Notes: generated by a model not told the origin, from the letters alone. Shown: positions 33,465 through 43,981, numbered from the stretch's first letter. The stretch: DNA of 53,868 nt from Pseudomonadota bacterium (GCA_010031735.1 RGZB01000011.1:1-53868); one strand, 5' to 3'. Numbers and translations: made by a program.

Positions 33465-35309
33465 ATGGATGAGCGGCTCAAAGAATCGCTCAGTGGAGCC
33501 TTCCGTGCGCTATCCGGCGACGAGAAAGCCGACGTACAGTTCTATAGCCGTCTACGTATGGGCCCGCAAAGCCCGCTTCCGGACGCGCACTATTTCTCCG
33601 ATGGCCATCGCGTCAGCGTTTCTGCCTCCGACGGCCTCGCACCGGAAGACCTTGCCATACTGCGTGGTGTGATGGATGGCGTGGCGCTCCGTGCCCATCA
33701 CCACGATCAGAAAACGCATGATAAAAACCGCAAAGACGGTTCCGCCGGACAACTGCTCGATCGCTTGGAACAAGTGCGCGTTGAGGCACTCGGTGCAGAA
33801 GCGATGCAGGGTGTCGCGGACAATATCGATGCCCGCCGCCGGAAAGAATTCACCGCCCATGGCTATCACGCGAAAGAGAACATCAAAGACATGCCGATCG
33901 TAGAGGTCAGTGCGATGCTGCTCTGGCATACGCTTACGGGTAGGCCGACCCAGGATTTTGAACGCGCGGCCATGGATAGCTGGGGCAAAATTCTTGGTCG
34001 CAAGATCGAAGAAGATTTATCAGGCTTAAAGGCACTTACACACGATCAGCAGGCCTTCGCCGATGCCATCAACCGCATGGTGCATAAGTTCGGGTTCGCC
34101 GATACGGCGCAAGCGAACGAGCAGGGTGAAGCACCCGATGCGATGACGAGCAACGAACAGGAAAAATCGGAAGAAGAAGCCGAAGGCGAGATGCCTAAAC
34201 AAGGTGAGTCGGGTGCAAGCGCACCGGAGGCAGGAGCACAGCCGGAAGCCAAAGCCCTGAAGAAAAAAGAATTGCCGACGGATGCAGAGCTGCAAGGTGC
34301 AGAGGAGCCGGGAGGCGGCGAACGCCCGCCGGCCAGTGAGTCGGCAGAATTTTTCCCGTACCGTGCGTTCACTACGCAGTTCGACCGCACTGTCCGTGCA
34401 CGTGAACTGGTGACGCCGTCGGAACTGACCCAACTTCGTATGCAGCTTGATAAACGGTTGGCGCTCCTCACCGATATCACCAGCAGGCTGGCTGCCAAGC
34501 TGCAACGCAAACTCATGTCGCGCCTGATGCGTTCGTGGAAATTCCATATGGAAGAGGGCATCATCGATGCGGCGAAACTCACGCACATCATTACCGATCC
34601 CTCCTATTCCTACGTCTACAAAAGCGAGAAGGAGATCGAGGATCCGAACACGGTGGTGGGACTCTTGATCGACAATTCCGGCTCGATGCGCGGACGGCCC
34701 ATCACGGTCGCGGCGCTCTCGGCCGATATCCTGGCGCGTACGCTCGAGCGCTGCGCGATCAAAACGGAAGTGCTCGGTTTCACCACCACCGATTGGAAGG
34801 GCGGTAAATCCCGCCGCCTCTGGATGGAGAAGGGGGGGCACGCAAACCCGGGCCGCTTAAATGACCTGCTCCATATCATCTACAAGAAAGCGGATGAGCC
34901 GTGGCGTATGGCACGTAAGAACCTGGGCTTGATGCTGAAAGAAGGCCTGCTCAAAGAGAACATCGATGGCGAGGCGCTGCTCTGGGCTGCAGGTAGGTTG
35001 GCGGTCAGACCCGAGAAACGCAAAATCCTGATGGTGATATCGGACGGTGCGCCGGTCGATGACAGCACCTTGTCTGCCAATGCGGGCGATTATCTCGATT
35101 ATCATCTGAAGCAGGTGATCGCCGAGATCGAACAAGCGGGTGAAGTAGAGTTGCTCGCGATCGGTATCGGTCACGACGTGAATGCGTATTACCGCCATGC
35201 AGTGACGATCCGCGATGTCGACCAGCTCGGCGATACGATGATCGCAGAACTGGCGAGGCTCTTCGAAGAAGGGCGTGAGCGCGTTCCCTTCCGCCGCCGC
35301 GCTTCCTAA
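33465..35309 (+). CDS. cobT: Cobaltochelatase subunit CobT (VWA protein)
   Basis: 614 residues. An N-terminal helical domain (about 1-215) leads to an acidic, low-complexity linker (about 216-295, rich in Glu, Ala, Pro and Lys), then a coiled region and a C-terminal von Willebrand A domain whose metal site is DNSGSM (403-408), with a downstream TTTDW and VISDGAP. It works with CobS as an AAA+/VWA pair. The start lies three bases after cobS, and the stop overlaps that of convergent xerC. Without cobN nearby, a general protein-remodelling or metal-insertion role remains possible. Confidence 0.93.
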   Translation: MDERLKESLSGAFRALSGDEKADVQFYSRLRMGPQSPLPDAHYFSDGHRVSVSASDGLAPEDLAILRGVMDGVALRAHHHDQKTHDKNRKDGSAGQLLDRLEQVRVEALGAEAMQGVADNIDARRRKEFTAHGYHAKENIKDMPIVEVSAMLLWHTLTGRPTQDFERAAMDSWGKILGRKIEEDLSGLKALTHDQQAFADAINRMVHKFGFADTAQANEQGEAPDAMTSNEQEKSEEEAEGEMPKQGESGASAPEAGAQPEAKALKKKELPTDAELQGAEEPGGGERPPASESAEFFPYRAFTTQFDRTVRARELVTPSELTQLRMQLDKRLALLTDITSRLAAKLQRKLMSRLMRSWKFHMEEGIIDAAKLTHIITDPSYSYVYKSEKEIEDPNTVVGLLIDNSGSMRGRPITVAALSADILARTLERCAIKTEVLGFTTTDWKGGKSRRLWMEKGGHANPGRLNDLLHIIYKKADEPWRMARKNLGLMLKEGLLKENIDGEALLWAAGRLAVRPEKRKILMVISDGAPVDDSTLSANAGDYLDYHLKQVIAEIEQAGEVELLAIGIGHDVNAYYRHAVTIRDVDQLGDTMIAELARLFEEGRERVPFRRRAS

Positions 35310-36211
35310 GCGCGGGGATGGGCCTTCGTATAGGCTGCGAGCAAGCGCGCGCTATCCACATTCGTGTAACGCTGCGTCGTCGATAAACTCGCGTGGCCTA
35401 GCAACTCCTGTATCGAACGAAGGTCGGCGCCACCGGAGAGTAAGTGTGTCGCAAAACTGTGCCGGAATGCATGGGGTGTGGCATTCTCTGGCAGCCCTAA
35501 ACGAATACGAAGGTGTTTCAGCTGCGTGCGGAACACGGGCGCTTGCAAGGCCTTCCCCTGCTTGCCGACAAAGAGCGGGGAATCATTGCTGAAAGGATAG
35601 GGGCAGGAAGTAATATAATCCGCCAAGGCGTCTTTGATGAGCGGAAGCAGTGGCACGATCCGCTCCTTGTTGCCTTTGCCGCGCACTCGTAGCGTTTCAT
35701 TCGTTGGGCGGTCGCTGTAGCGGAGCGAGAGCGCTTCACCGATGCGCAGCCCCGCACCATAGAGCAGCAGTAACAGCGCGGCATCCCGCTTCCCGACCCA
35801 GGGTTCTTTTGCTTCTTCGGCGATCTCTGCCACGGAAGAAAGGGCCAGATGTTCCGGCACGGCTTTGGGTACGGCTTTACCGATCTTGGGATTACGGATA
35901 TTGGCGATAGCGGCATTTTTGAACAGGCCCTTTTTCTCGCCGTAGCGGAAGAAATGGCGGAGCGTAGAGAGGGCGCGGGCGGTTGAACTTGCTTCCATCT
36001 TTTTCTCCGATTTCCGCCAGGCAAGCCAGGCACGGAAATCGCGCACCTCAAGCGAACCGAGCATCGCCTCTGTCGGCTCTTCGCTACGGTAGGATTTCAG
36101 GAAGGTAAAGAAGGTTTGGAGATCGTTCTGATACGCGAGCACCGTATTGGGTGAGAGACGTTTCTCTTCCGCAAGCGAGGTAAGGAAATGGCGAGCGCTA
36201 TCCATCAGCAT
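35306..36211 (-). CDS. xerC: Tyrosine recombinase XerC
   Basis: 301 residues. It resolves chromosome dimers at dif together with XerD. The N-terminal SAM-like DNA-binding domain (about 1-90) is followed by a catalytic domain with the full set: Arg in GLRIGEA, Lys in [18 protein letters not shown] (His, Arg), [11 protein letters not shown] (His, nucleophile Tyr). The start at 36211 is preferred because an earlier in-frame codon overlaps fsa. The gene order xerC-fsa, divergent from priA, is common in alphaproteobacteria, where this gene is annotated XerC; XerD cannot be fully excluded. Confidence 0.9.
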   Translation of the reverse strand: MLMDSARHFLTSLAEEKRLSPNTVLAYQNDLQTFFTFLKSYRSEEPTEAMLGSLEVRDFRAWLAWRKSEKKMEASSTARALSTLRHFFRYGEKKGLFKNAAIANIRNPKIGKAVPKAVPEHLALSSVAEIAEEAKEPWVGKRDAALLLLLYGAGLRIGEALSLRYSDRPTNETLRVRGKGNKERIVPLLPLIKDALADYITSCPYPFSNDSPLFVGKQGKALQAPVFRTQLKHLRIRLGLPENATPHAFRHSFATHLLSGGADLRSIQELLGHASLSTTQRYTNVDSARLLAAYTKAHPRA

Positions 36212-36228
36212 AGGCTGATGATAGCATA

Positions 36229-36885
36229 TTACAGAATCGATTGGCCGGTTTTCTTCCAATCTGCCATGAAGGACTCCAGGCCCCTATCGGTCAGCGGATG
36301 TTTGATCAGTGTGCGAAGCACCGAAGGCGGGATGGTGGCGACATCAGCACCCATCATCGCGGCCTGCACGATATGGCGTGGGTGGCGGGTGGAAGCGACC
36401 AGGATCTGTGTTTCGATCGCCGGATATTGTTTGTACATCTGTTTGATTTCCGCGATGAGACCCATACCTTCCTGGCCAATATCATCAAGACGGCCTACGA
36501 ACGGGGAGATGTAGGTGGCGCCGGCTTTTGCCGCCAGCAACGCCTGCGCAGCAGAGAAACAGAGTGTGACGTTGGTTTTTACACCGGCATCGGTGAGCGT
36601 GCGGCAGGCTTTCAGGCCATCGGTCGTAAGCGGCAGTTTGATCACCACGTTCTTCGCGATCTTGGATAGGACCTTCGCCTCTTTCAGCATGGTGGGCGTA
36701 TCGAGTGCAGTGACTTCTGCGGATACCGGCCCTTTGACGAGTGCGCAAATCTCCGCCACGACCTCAAGGAATTTGCGGCCGGATTTCGCGATCAGCGACG
36801 GGTTGGTGGTCACTCCGTCCAGAATGCCCATTTCGACAAATTCTTTGATTTCAGTAGTATCGGCTGTATCGACAAAAAATTGCAT
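36229..36885 (-). CDS. fsa: Fructose-6-phosphate aldolase/transaldolase (small form)
   Basis: 218 residues, the short TalC/FSA type. It is a TIM-barrel enzyme forming a Schiff base with Lys83 in NVVIKLPLT; the N-terminus [13 protein letters not shown] and [11 protein letters not shown] are typical. Whether it acts as transaldolase in the pentose phosphate pathway or as fructose-6-phosphate aldolase cannot be told from sequence; the alphaproteobacterial members are usually taken as transaldolases. Start at 36885 has GGAG eight bases upstream and matches the family. It is divergent from priA, 38 bases away, and xerC follows 17 bases after its stop. Confidence 0.93.
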   Translation of the reverse strand: MQFFVDTADTTEIKEFVEMGILDGVTTNPSLIAKSGRKFLEVVAEICALVKGPVSAEVTALDTPTMLKEAKVLSKIAKNVVIKLPLTTDGLKACRTLTDAGVKTNVTLCFSAAQALLAAKAGATYISPFVGRLDDIGQEGMGLIAEIKQMYKQYPAIETQILVASTRHPRHIVQAAMMGADVATIPPSVLRTLIKHPLTDRGLESFMADWKKTGQSIL

Positions 36886-36923
36886 GGCATCGCTCCGTTT
36901 TTTGCACATACTAGGCAGACGGA

Positions 36924-38936
36924 ATGGAATTACAAGACCTAAAAATGCAAACGAAACCCCTATTCGCCGAAGTGTTGGTGCCACGTGCAGTCGATGTGCC
37001 GTTCACCTACGGCGTTCCTGAGGGCGCTATTCTCCACGCAGGGGATGTGGTGGACGTGCCTTTTGGCCGGGAACGCATCTGGGGTGTGGTGTGGAAACTC
37101 ACGCGTGAACGACCCGACTTCAAGAACATCAAACACGTGGAAGCGGTATTCGAAGGGGTGAATATTTCGGAGCGTATGCGGCAATTCGTGGACTGGGTCG
37201 CGGAATATACCCTATCGCCCCGCGGCAATGTGCTCGGGATGGTGCTCTCGGTGCCTAAAGTATTCGAGCCGATGAAGCGCAAGACCAAACCACTGACGGT
37301 GGCCCCGGCCGAAACGCCGAACGTGCCCACCTTATCCCCGGCGCAGAAAAAGGCCGCAGATACACTGGTCGCTGCGGTCGGTGCCGATAAATATGCGACG
37401 ACGCTACTGGAAGGCGTCACCGGCTCGGGGAAGACCGAGGTGTATATGGAAGCGATCGAAGCGGTGATAAAGAAAGGCAAGCAAGTGCTTCTCCTCATGC
37501 CGGAGATCGTGCTCACGGCACAGATGAAACAACGTCTGCAGGCGCGCTTCGGGGTGATGCCGACCGAATGGCACTCTCACCTGACGCCCAAAGCACGGCG
37601 GGAGCACTGGCAACAGATCGCAGGCGGAGAGGCAAAACTCGTGATCGGTGCACGCTCGGCATTGTTCCTGCCGTTTAAATCACTCGGACTTATCATTGTC
37701 GATGAAGAGCATGAAAGTGCTTACAAACAGGAAGACGGCGTGGTGTATCACGGCCGCGATATGGCGGTGGCGCGCGGATATCACGAGAAGATCCCGGTCG
37801 TGCTTGTTTCCGCTACACCCTCGCTTGAGACGATGTGTAATGTCGAAGAAGGAAAATTCACGAAACTCCATCTTCCTGAACGTCATGGGGGTGCTGAGCT
37901 TCCCGATATCCAGGTCATCGATATGCGACAAGAACACCTGGAGATGAACCATTGGATTTCCCATCCGCTGAAAGCGGCGATCGCAGAGGCCTTGAGTAAA
38001 GGAGAACAGGCATTGTTGTATTTGAACCGTCGCGGTTACGCGCCCCTCACGCTTTGCCGTGCATGTGGACACCGTATGCGCTGCCCGCATTGTACTGCGT
38101 GGCTGGTGGAACATAAAAAAACCGGGCGCCTCCAATGCCACCACTGCGGGTACCATGCGCCGATGGTGGATACCTGCCCTTCGTGCGGCGAGCACGATTC
38201 GTTGATCGCGTGCGGCCCGGGTGTGGAGCGGCTTGAAGAAGAAGTGCGTGCGATTTTCCCCGATGCGCAAGTGGCGGTGATGACGAGCGATACCCTCGAT
38301 AACCCGGAGGAAGCACGCACGCTCTTAAAGAAAATACTGAACCGCGAGATCGATATCATCATCGGTACGCAGATGGTGACGAAGGGACATCACTTCCCGC
38401 ATCTGACACTCGTAGGGGTGGTGGATGCCGACGTAGGCTTAGAGGGCGGCGATCTTCGCGCGGCAGAGAAATCGTATCAGCTTCTCCACCAGGTGGCGGG
38501 GCGTGCAGGACGGGAAGGATTAAAAGGCCGCGCGATGGTGCAGACCTACGCGCCGGAAAGCGGACTCATGCAGGCACTCAGAAGCGATGACCGCGCCGGC
38601 TTCGCAAGCGGCGAGAAACGCGCACGTGAACAAGCCGGTATGCCCCCTTACGGCAGGTTGGCGGCACTCATACTTTCCGGTGCGGATGAGCAGAAGGTAA
38701 AACGCGCCGCGATCGACATGGTGAAAGCGGCGCCGCGTAAAGACGGTGTAAAGATTCTGGGGCCGGCACCGGCACCGCTGGCATTGCTCCGAGGCAAATA
38801 CCGGTACCGCATCCTGGTGAAAGCGGGCAAGAAAACGGGGCTTCTGCAACCGCTTATCCGCGAGTGGGCCGCAGGCCAGAAGCTGCCCTCGACCATCCGC
38901 ATGAAAGTGGATATCGACCCTTACAGCTTCATGTAA
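36924..38936 (+). CDS. priA: Primosomal protein N' (replication restart helicase PriA)
   Basis: 670 residues. It recognises stalled forks and loads the replisome. An N-terminal 3'-end-binding domain (about 10-110) precedes the helicase with Walker A GVTGSGKT (164-171) and DEEH (260-263). Eight cysteines in paired CxxC units (LCRACG, MRCPHC, LQCHHC, TCPSCG, about 375-425) form the two zinc sites typical of PriA. Motifs HQVAGRAGR and [12 protein letters not shown] are present. Met8 could be used instead of Met1. In relatives priA often lies just before atpH; here two unknown CtrA-box genes separate them. Confidence 0.96.
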   Translation: MELQDLKMQTKPLFAEVLVPRAVDVPFTYGVPEGAILHAGDVVDVPFGRERIWGVVWKLTRERPDFKNIKHVEAVFEGVNISERMRQFVDWVAEYTLSPRGNVLGMVLSVPKVFEPMKRKTKPLTVAPAETPNVPTLSPAQKKAADTLVAAVGADKYATTLLEGVTGSGKTEVYMEAIEAVIKKGKQVLLLMPEIVLTAQMKQRLQARFGVMPTEWHSHLTPKARREHWQQIAGGEAKLVIGARSALFLPFKSLGLIIVDEEHESAYKQEDGVVYHGRDMAVARGYHEKIPVVLVSATPSLETMCNVEEGKFTKLHLPERHGGAELPDIQVIDMRQEHLEMNHWISHPLKAAIAEALSKGEQALLYLNRRGYAPLTLCRACGHRMRCPHCTAWLVEHKKTGRLQCHHCGYHAPMVDTCPSCGEHDSLIACGPGVERLEEEVRAIFPDAQVAVMTSDTLDNPEEARTLLKKILNREIDIIIGTQMVTKGHHFPHLTLVGVVDADVGLEGGDLRAAEKSYQLLHQVAGRAGREGLKGRAMVQTYAPESGLMQALRSDDRAGFASGEKRAREQAGMPPYGRLAALILSGADEQKVKRAAIDMVKAAPRKDGVKILGPAPAPLALLRGKYRYRILVKAGKKTGLLQPLIREWAAGQKLPSTIRMKVDIDPYSFM

Positions 38937-38954
38937 CATATTGATCTTTTGACG

Positions 38955-38986
38955 TTAACCATTTGTTAATTCGGTTTTGGTATGCT
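38955..38986 (+). promoter_or_regulatory. CtrA-type promoter of the unknown pair before atp
   Basis: TTAA-N7-TTAA at 38955-38969, 11 bases, TATGCT (38981-38986). AAGGAG follows at about 38992-38997 and the ATG at 39004, leaving a very short leader. The box includes TTAACCAT, the half-site form of CtrA sites. Confidence 0.78.
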
Positions 38987-39003
38987 TTTCGAAGGAGATT
39001 TTC

Positions 39004-40398
39004 ATGACCAAATTTATGGAATTCGCAGCCAGGGTCTTTGAGGGCTGCCTTGAAATGGCAGATGATATTGCGACCGAGATCGAAGGTATACCGGGCTATG
39101 ATATCGGCTTTGAGAACGATGATGCGATACCCGGCGATAATCTGAGCCCCGAAATAGCATCGACAGTTGCAGAACTGATCGAGGGCATTCGCACGGTTAC
39201 ATTCAACGACCGGTCGCCGGTCGCGGCAGAGAATATCATGGTGATTGAGAACACCAATGACTTCCGTTTCTTCGTTCCCGCGGAAGACACCACAGCACTC
39301 GAAAGAATGTATCGTACGGCAAACACTTTGCCCGTGTTTATCGGCAAGGTTCTCGAGGGTATGGAATCCGAAGCAGAAAGTGCGACGGCACGGCCATTTG
39401 TACTGCCTGCGGCCAACCAGGATGCAGCGACGGGGTTCGTGCAGATATTCAGAGCACTCGCAGAATACCACATGTCAGGGCTTACGGATGACGACATCCA
39501 GATTGGAGAGACGGAGGATGATGACGGCACTACGCTCTATACGGTGGTGGTGAAACTACATGTAATGTACGGTATCGCGAGGGAAGAAGGCTGGCTCGAT
39601 AGAGCCAAAGAGCATACCGCTGAGGAAACACTCGTTTTTCCTGCGCCAGAAGTGATCGAGGCAGGTAAGCCGGAGAACATCTTAGAGAAAGCAGCACTCG
39701 TGGCAGGACAGACCTATTTCCATTACGGGCGTGCCGGTAAGAAGCATATGGAGGGCAGCAATCCGTATCAATTGACGGTCGATAACGATAAGTTGTCCGA
39801 AGAACTCGACAAACTTCATATCGATTCTTCGCGCCAAGCGGAAGCAGTCGCCAAAGTGCTCGCATGCGCGATGGCAGTGTTGCTACAGAAAGATGAAGAC
39901 TGGTTGAAAAAGACGCATCCAAAAATGTGGAAGGCGAAATCAGAAGATATCTACCGCTTCACGCTGCCTACTTCAGAACTCGCCACCGTGAAGAATACAT
40001 ACGAAACGATCGCTAAGCTCTGTCACACGTTGCTTGATACGTTGCCCGGTGATCCAGGCTATGCGCGTAGGGACGAACTCTCGACAATCAAATTCGAAGA
40101 TATGGATGCTGCGAAAGCGTGCGGACATCTGCTGTCTGTGCTCTCACACTATTATCACATCGATATCGAAGGTGAGATCAAGGTCGGCACGCTTTCGACA
40201 GGCGAAGGTGTGACGCCCATTATTGAACTCAGCCAACGGAAACTGGCAGAAATATTGGTTGCGGATGGTGTGATGGAAGTCCCCGTAAAACACCTGACGG
40301 AAGGGGAGCGCGAAGCAGTCATCGTCAGCTCGCTCAAACTGCTGAAGCAGTTGATGGAGAAAGAACAGAAAATCGGCAAAAGTAACCTGCGGAATTGA
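39004..40398 (+). CDS. Hypothetical protein with internal duplication
   Basis: 464 residues, no family recognised, no signal peptide, strongly acidic. The ATG at 39004 has AAGGAG seven bases upstream. Two segments about 250 residues apart align by eye: FRFFVPAEDTTALERMYRTA with YRFTLPTSELATVKNTYETI, and IFRALAEYHMSG with LLSVLSHYYHID, each followed by a strand and an ILVADGVM or IAREEGWL helix. This indicates an ancient internal duplication. The following gene, four bases on, shows a weaker resemblance. Driven by a CtrA-type promoter and placed between priA and the atp operon. Function unknown. Confidence 0.72.
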   Translation: MTKFMEFAARVFEGCLEMADDIATEIEGIPGYDIGFENDDAIPGDNLSPEIASTVAELIEGIRTVTFNDRSPVAAENIMVIENTNDFRFFVPAEDTTALERMYRTANTLPVFIGKVLEGMESEAESATARPFVLPAANQDAATGFVQIFRALAEYHMSGLTDDDIQIGETEDDDGTTLYTVVVKLHVMYGIAREEGWLDRAKEHTAEETLVFPAPEVIEAGKPENILEKAALVAGQTYFHYGRAGKKHMEGSNPYQLTVDNDKLSEELDKLHIDSSRQAEAVAKVLACAMAVLLQKDEDWLKKTHPKMWKAKSEDIYRFTLPTSELATVKNTYETIAKLCHTLLDTLPGDPGYARRDELSTIKFEDMDAAKACGHLLSVLSHYYHIDIEGEIKVGTLSTGEGVTPIIELSQRKLAEILVADGVMEVPVKHLTEGEREAVIVSSLKLLKQLMEKEQKIGKSNLRN

Positions 40399-40402
40399 TG
40401 TT

Positions 40403-41710
40403 GTGCCTGAAACCCTCGTCAAACTTGAAAAGGCACTACGCGATAAGATGAAGTCCATCGAAGAACGCGGGGGCGTCACCCTCTCAGCCTCGCGGACCCT
40501 GACACTCGATCTGGCTGAGGAAGAAGGCAAGACGGTATTTGCGATGATAAAGGGTTACTACGCCGCAACCGGAAGGCCAGACCTTGAAGAACAAGTGCGG
40601 TTGCGTTCCAGCGGCGCTAAGACCGATATCGTGATGCCAGTGAATGTGGTGGATACGTATGAACACATGGCGGATATGGTATCGCACACGCGCCAGCTCC
40701 TCAAGATGAGCGATGATCCGCTCGAACGCCTGACTGCAGATACACCCAAAAAGGTGAGCCTAGAATACCCAGAGCGCAAACCACAGGTCGTCAGGGTCGC
40801 AAACGAGACCGAAGCGAATATCGTGCAAGTACTTACTACAACGCTTGCCATGCATCATCAGATACCCATAGAAGACGGAGCGCTTTACACAAAGCAATAC
40901 CCGCAGTCGGATGCAGTGGCGGTGCATCTGAAGGATGAGGTGGTGGATCAAATCCGCCATGCCGACCGCGATCGTGCGAAAGACGGTGAAATCGACCTGA
41001 TGAATTCCGACAGGCATTATCTGCCGTTCAAGGAACCCGTCCTGTTCACTATCGAGCAAGTGCTCGACACCATGCTTGAGATGGGTATCGAGAAGAGCAG
41101 GCGTTTCAGCTTCCCCGTGGCCAATCATGTCCAAGGAAAGATCATCGCAGATATATTCCAGTTCTGTATACCCGTGAAGAAAGGCTATGCGCTCGATATG
41201 AACGATAGCGCGGGTCTGGAGGGAGGCGATCTGCCGGATGGTGCGGTAGCATTCGAAGATCCGCCGGAGCAGGAACCCGAGCGGAGAGAACCCCCGGACA
41301 GTACGTGGAATAGGGTTTCCGCGCATCAGGAACTGGAATTCGCGCAGAAGCAGAATGTGAGGAATATACGCGCACGCTTGTGCCGTATCCGTGACATGCT
41401 TTTCAACAATCCAGAGATGGTTGTGAAGCACGATGACCAGGTCACCCTTCCGATCCGTGGCATGGATATCAGGACCAAGGCGAATCGGGTTCTTACCGAA
41501 CTCGTGAAGGCGCATATCGTGCCGCTGGAATTATATGACGATCTCGACGATAAAATGCCGAAACACGAGAAAAAGACACTGATAGTACCGGCCGATGCCT
41601 ATGAACGCATACGCGAGCGTGAATCCCGCGAGACCCTGAGGGACGTCCTGCAGCAGTATCAGCGCAGCCGGGACCGTGAGGCGGGTAAAGGTTCACCGGA
41701 GCGGAACTAA
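40403..41710 (+). CDS. Hypothetical protein, second gene of the CtrA-box pair
   Basis: 435 residues from a GTG at 40403, four bases after the previous stop; no better start is seen. No family recognised and no signal peptide. The N-terminal helix LVKLEKALRDKMKSIEERGG and the segment VRVANETEANIVQVLTTTLAMHHQ with a strand AVAVHLKDEVVDQI resemble parts of the preceding protein (AANQDAATGFVQIFRALAEYHM, TVVVKLHVMYGIA). A Pro/Glu-rich linker lies near 275-310, and the C-terminus is a long charged helix. It is the last gene before the atp promoter. Function unknown. Confidence 0.7.
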   Translation: MPETLVKLEKALRDKMKSIEERGGVTLSASRTLTLDLAEEEGKTVFAMIKGYYAATGRPDLEEQVRLRSSGAKTDIVMPVNVVDTYEHMADMVSHTRQLLKMSDDPLERLTADTPKKVSLEYPERKPQVVRVANETEANIVQVLTTTLAMHHQIPIEDGALYTKQYPQSDAVAVHLKDEVVDQIRHADRDRAKDGEIDLMNSDRHYLPFKEPVLFTIEQVLDTMLEMGIEKSRRFSFPVANHVQGKIIADIFQFCIPVKKGYALDMNDSAGLEGGDLPDGAVAFEDPPEQEPERREPPDSTWNRVSAHQELEFAQKQNVRNIRARLCRIRDMLFNNPEMVVKHDDQVTLPIRGMDIRTKANRVLTELVKAHIVPLELYDDLDDKMPKHEKKTLIVPADAYERIRERESRETLRDVLQQYQRSRDREAGKGSPERN

Positions 41711-41745
41711 ATCCTTCCGCTTAAGGGGCTAAAATCCTTTGGGTA

Positions 41746-41788
41746 TTCCACTTTTGCGCTTGCAAGCCTTAAGGCCATATGTTAGAAC
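41746..41788 (+). promoter_or_regulatory. Predicted atp operon promoter with upstream element
   Basis: TTGCAA (41760-41765), 17 bases, TAGAAC (41783-41788), preceded by TTCCACTTTT (41746-41755). TTCCACTTTT-N2-GCTTGC is shared with the argG promoter. About 65 bases of leader precede atpH. Confidence 0.5.
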
Positions 41789-41856
41789 GCGCCTGCCGGA
41801 AACGATCTACACCGGTTAAATAATTATAAAAACAACGAAATTTCAGATAGTTGACC

Positions 41857-42423
41857 ATGACAGCATCCACTGCTCGCCAGACTGGACTCGCCCGACGCTA
41901 CGCTTCCGCGCTTTTTGAGCTTGCGGAGTCTAAAAAAGCCGCGGCGCAAGTCGGCGAAGACCTCGCATCGTTCATGGCGCTCGTGGGTGAAAACGAAGAG
42001 CTGGCGAATGTGGTCTTAAATCCGCTCCTTCCGAAAGACCAAGTCGCAAAAGCACTCTCCGCCGTGGCAAAAAAAGCCGGCGCACACGAATTGACCGTCC
42101 GTTTCATCGAAGTGATCGCGGAGAACCGCCGTCTCGGCCTCTTCGACCAGATCGAAGCAGCGTATGCTGCAAAACTCCGCGAAAAGCAGGGCGAACTCAC
42201 CGCAAGCGTGATCACCGCGACGCCGCTTTCCGCTGCGAACAAAAAAGAACTCGAACAATCGCTTTCGAAGAATTCCGGTAAGAAAGTGCAGATCGAAGAA
42301 ACCGTCGATGCAACCATTCTGGGCGGGCTGATCGTTCAGCTCGGCTCGAAGCGCGTGGATGCATCGGTCGCGGGCAAACTCGAACGCCTCGCCATCAAAC
42401 AGAAACAAGCTAACGTATTATAG
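41857..42423 (+). CDS. atpH: ATP synthase F1 subunit delta
   Basis: 188 residues. The delta subunit caps the F1 alpha-beta hexamer and joins it to the b-subunit stalk. The N-terminal helical domain contains LARRYASALFELA, the C-terminal end has the family's DATILGGLIVQLGSKRVDASV. The ATG at 41857 is chosen over a TTG six bases upstream. It opens the five-gene order delta-alpha-gamma-beta-epsilon, which is standard for alphaproteobacteria, where F0 genes lie elsewhere. atpA follows after 25 bases. Confidence 0.96.
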   Translation: MTASTARQTGLARRYASALFELAESKKAAAQVGEDLASFMALVGENEELANVVLNPLLPKDQVAKALSAVAKKAGAHELTVRFIEVIAENRRLGLFDQIEAAYAAKLREKQGELTASVITATPLSAANKKELEQSLSKNSGKKVQIEETVDATILGGLIVQLGSKRVDASVAGKLERLAIKQKQANVL

Positions 42424-42448
42424 ATAGACGTATTTAAAGGAGCAGACC

Positions 42449-43981
42449 ATGGCATTAGATATTCGTGCAGCAGAAATTTCCGATATCCTGAAAAAACAGA
42501 TCAGCGATACCTCGAAAGAAGCGGAACTCGCGGAAGTGGGCCAGGTCGTGAAAGTCGGTGACGGTATCGCGACCGTATACGGCCTCGATAACGTGCAGGC
42601 AGGCGAGATGGTGCAGCTCGGTAAAGCCAAAGGCATGGTGCTGAACCTGGAAGAAGACAGCGTTGGTATCGTACTGTTCGGTGATGACCGCGACGTGAAA
42701 GAAGGCGACACCGTGAAGCGTACCGGCGAGATCGTATCCGTTCCGGTCGGTAAAGGTCTGCTCGGCCGCGTAGTCGATGGTCTCGGCAACCCGATCGACG
42801 GCAAAGGCCCGCTCAAAAACGTGGAGATGTCCCGCTTAGAGGTGAAAGCGCCGGGCATCATCGCACGTAAATCCGTCCATGAACCGGTACAGACCGGTAT
42901 TAAAGCGATCGACGCACTGATCCCGATCGGCCGTGGCCAGCGTGAGTTGATCATCGGTGACCGCCAGACCGGTAAAACCACGATCATCCTGGACGCATTC
43001 CTCAACCAGAAGGCGGCGAATCAAGGTAAAGACGAATCCAAGAAACTGTACTGCATCTACGTGGCGATCGGCCAGAAACGTTCGACCGTTGCACAGTTCG
43101 TGAAGAAACTCGAAGAACGCGGCGCGATGGAATACTCGATCGTCGTGGCAGCTTCTGCTTCTGAACCGGCTCCGATGCAGTTCCTTGCGCCTTACACCGG
43201 TTGCGCGATGGGCGAATATTTCCGCGACAACGCGATGCACGCACTGATCGCATACGATGATCTGTCCAAACACGCGGTCGCGTACCGTCAGATGTCACTC
43301 CTGCTCCGCCGCCCACCGGGCCGTGAAGCCTATCCGGGTGACGTCTTCTACGTACACTCGCGCCTCCTTGAGCGTGCGGCTAAAATGTCCGACGCGGAAG
43401 GCGCTGGCTCCCTCACCGCACTGCCGGTGATCGAAACCCAGGCAGGCGACGTATCCGCCTACATCCCGACCAACGTGATCTCGATCACCGACGGTCAGAT
43501 CTTCCTCGAGACGGAACTGTTCTACAAAGGTATCCGTCCGGCACTGAACGTCGGTCTTTCCGTATCCCGCGTCGGTTCCGCGGCACAGATCAAAGCGATG
43601 AAACAAGTCGCCGGCTCGATCAAACTCGAACTCGCACAGTTCCGTGAAATGGAAGCCTTCGCACAGTTCGGTTCCGACCTCGATGCCGCTACGCAGAAAC
43701 TGATCGGCCGTGGTCAGCGCCTGACGCAGCTGCTGAAGCAGAACCAATACGAACCGCTCGCGGTCGAAGAACAAGTCTGCGTGATCTACGCGGGTGTGAA
43801 AGGCTACCTCGACAACGTGCCGACCGTGAAAGTGAACGCGTTCGAACAACAGTTCGTGAACGAACTCCGTAGCAAACACGGCAAGCTGCTCGAAGAAATC
43901 CGCAGCGCTCAGAAACTCGATGAGAAATCGGAAGAGAAACTGAAAGAAGTGCTCGCGAAGTTCGCGAAAGTCTTCGCGTAA
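42449..43981 (+). CDS. atpA: ATP synthase F1 subunit alpha
   Basis: 510 residues. It forms the non-catalytic nucleotide sites of F1. Walker A is GDRQTGKTT (170-178); the arginine finger is within the conserved [13 protein letters not shown] stretch. AAGGAG precedes the ATG. Codon use is highly uniform (GAA, AAA, CGT, GGT, ATC), as for abundant proteins. It lies between atpH and atpG in the standard order. Confidence 0.98.
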   Translation: MALDIRAAEISDILKKQISDTSKEAELAEVGQVVKVGDGIATVYGLDNVQAGEMVQLGKAKGMVLNLEEDSVGIVLFGDDRDVKEGDTVKRTGEIVSVPVGKGLLGRVVDGLGNPIDGKGPLKNVEMSRLEVKAPGIIARKSVHEPVQTGIKAIDALIPIGRGQRELIIGDRQTGKTTIILDAFLNQKAANQGKDESKKLYCIYVAIGQKRSTVAQFVKKLEERGAMEYSIVVAASASEPAPMQFLAPYTGCAMGEYFRDNAMHALIAYDDLSKHAVAYRQMSLLLRRPPGREAYPGDVFYVHSRLLERAAKMSDAEGAGSLTALPVIETQAGDVSAYIPTNVISITDGQIFLETELFYKGIRPALNVGLSVSRVGSAAQIKAMKQVAGSIKLELAQFREMEAFAQFGSDLDAATQKLIGRGQRLTQLLKQNQYEPLAVEEQVCVIYAGVKGYLDNVPTVKVNAFEQQFVNELRSKHGKLLEEIRSAQKLDEKSEEKLKEVLAKFAKVFA

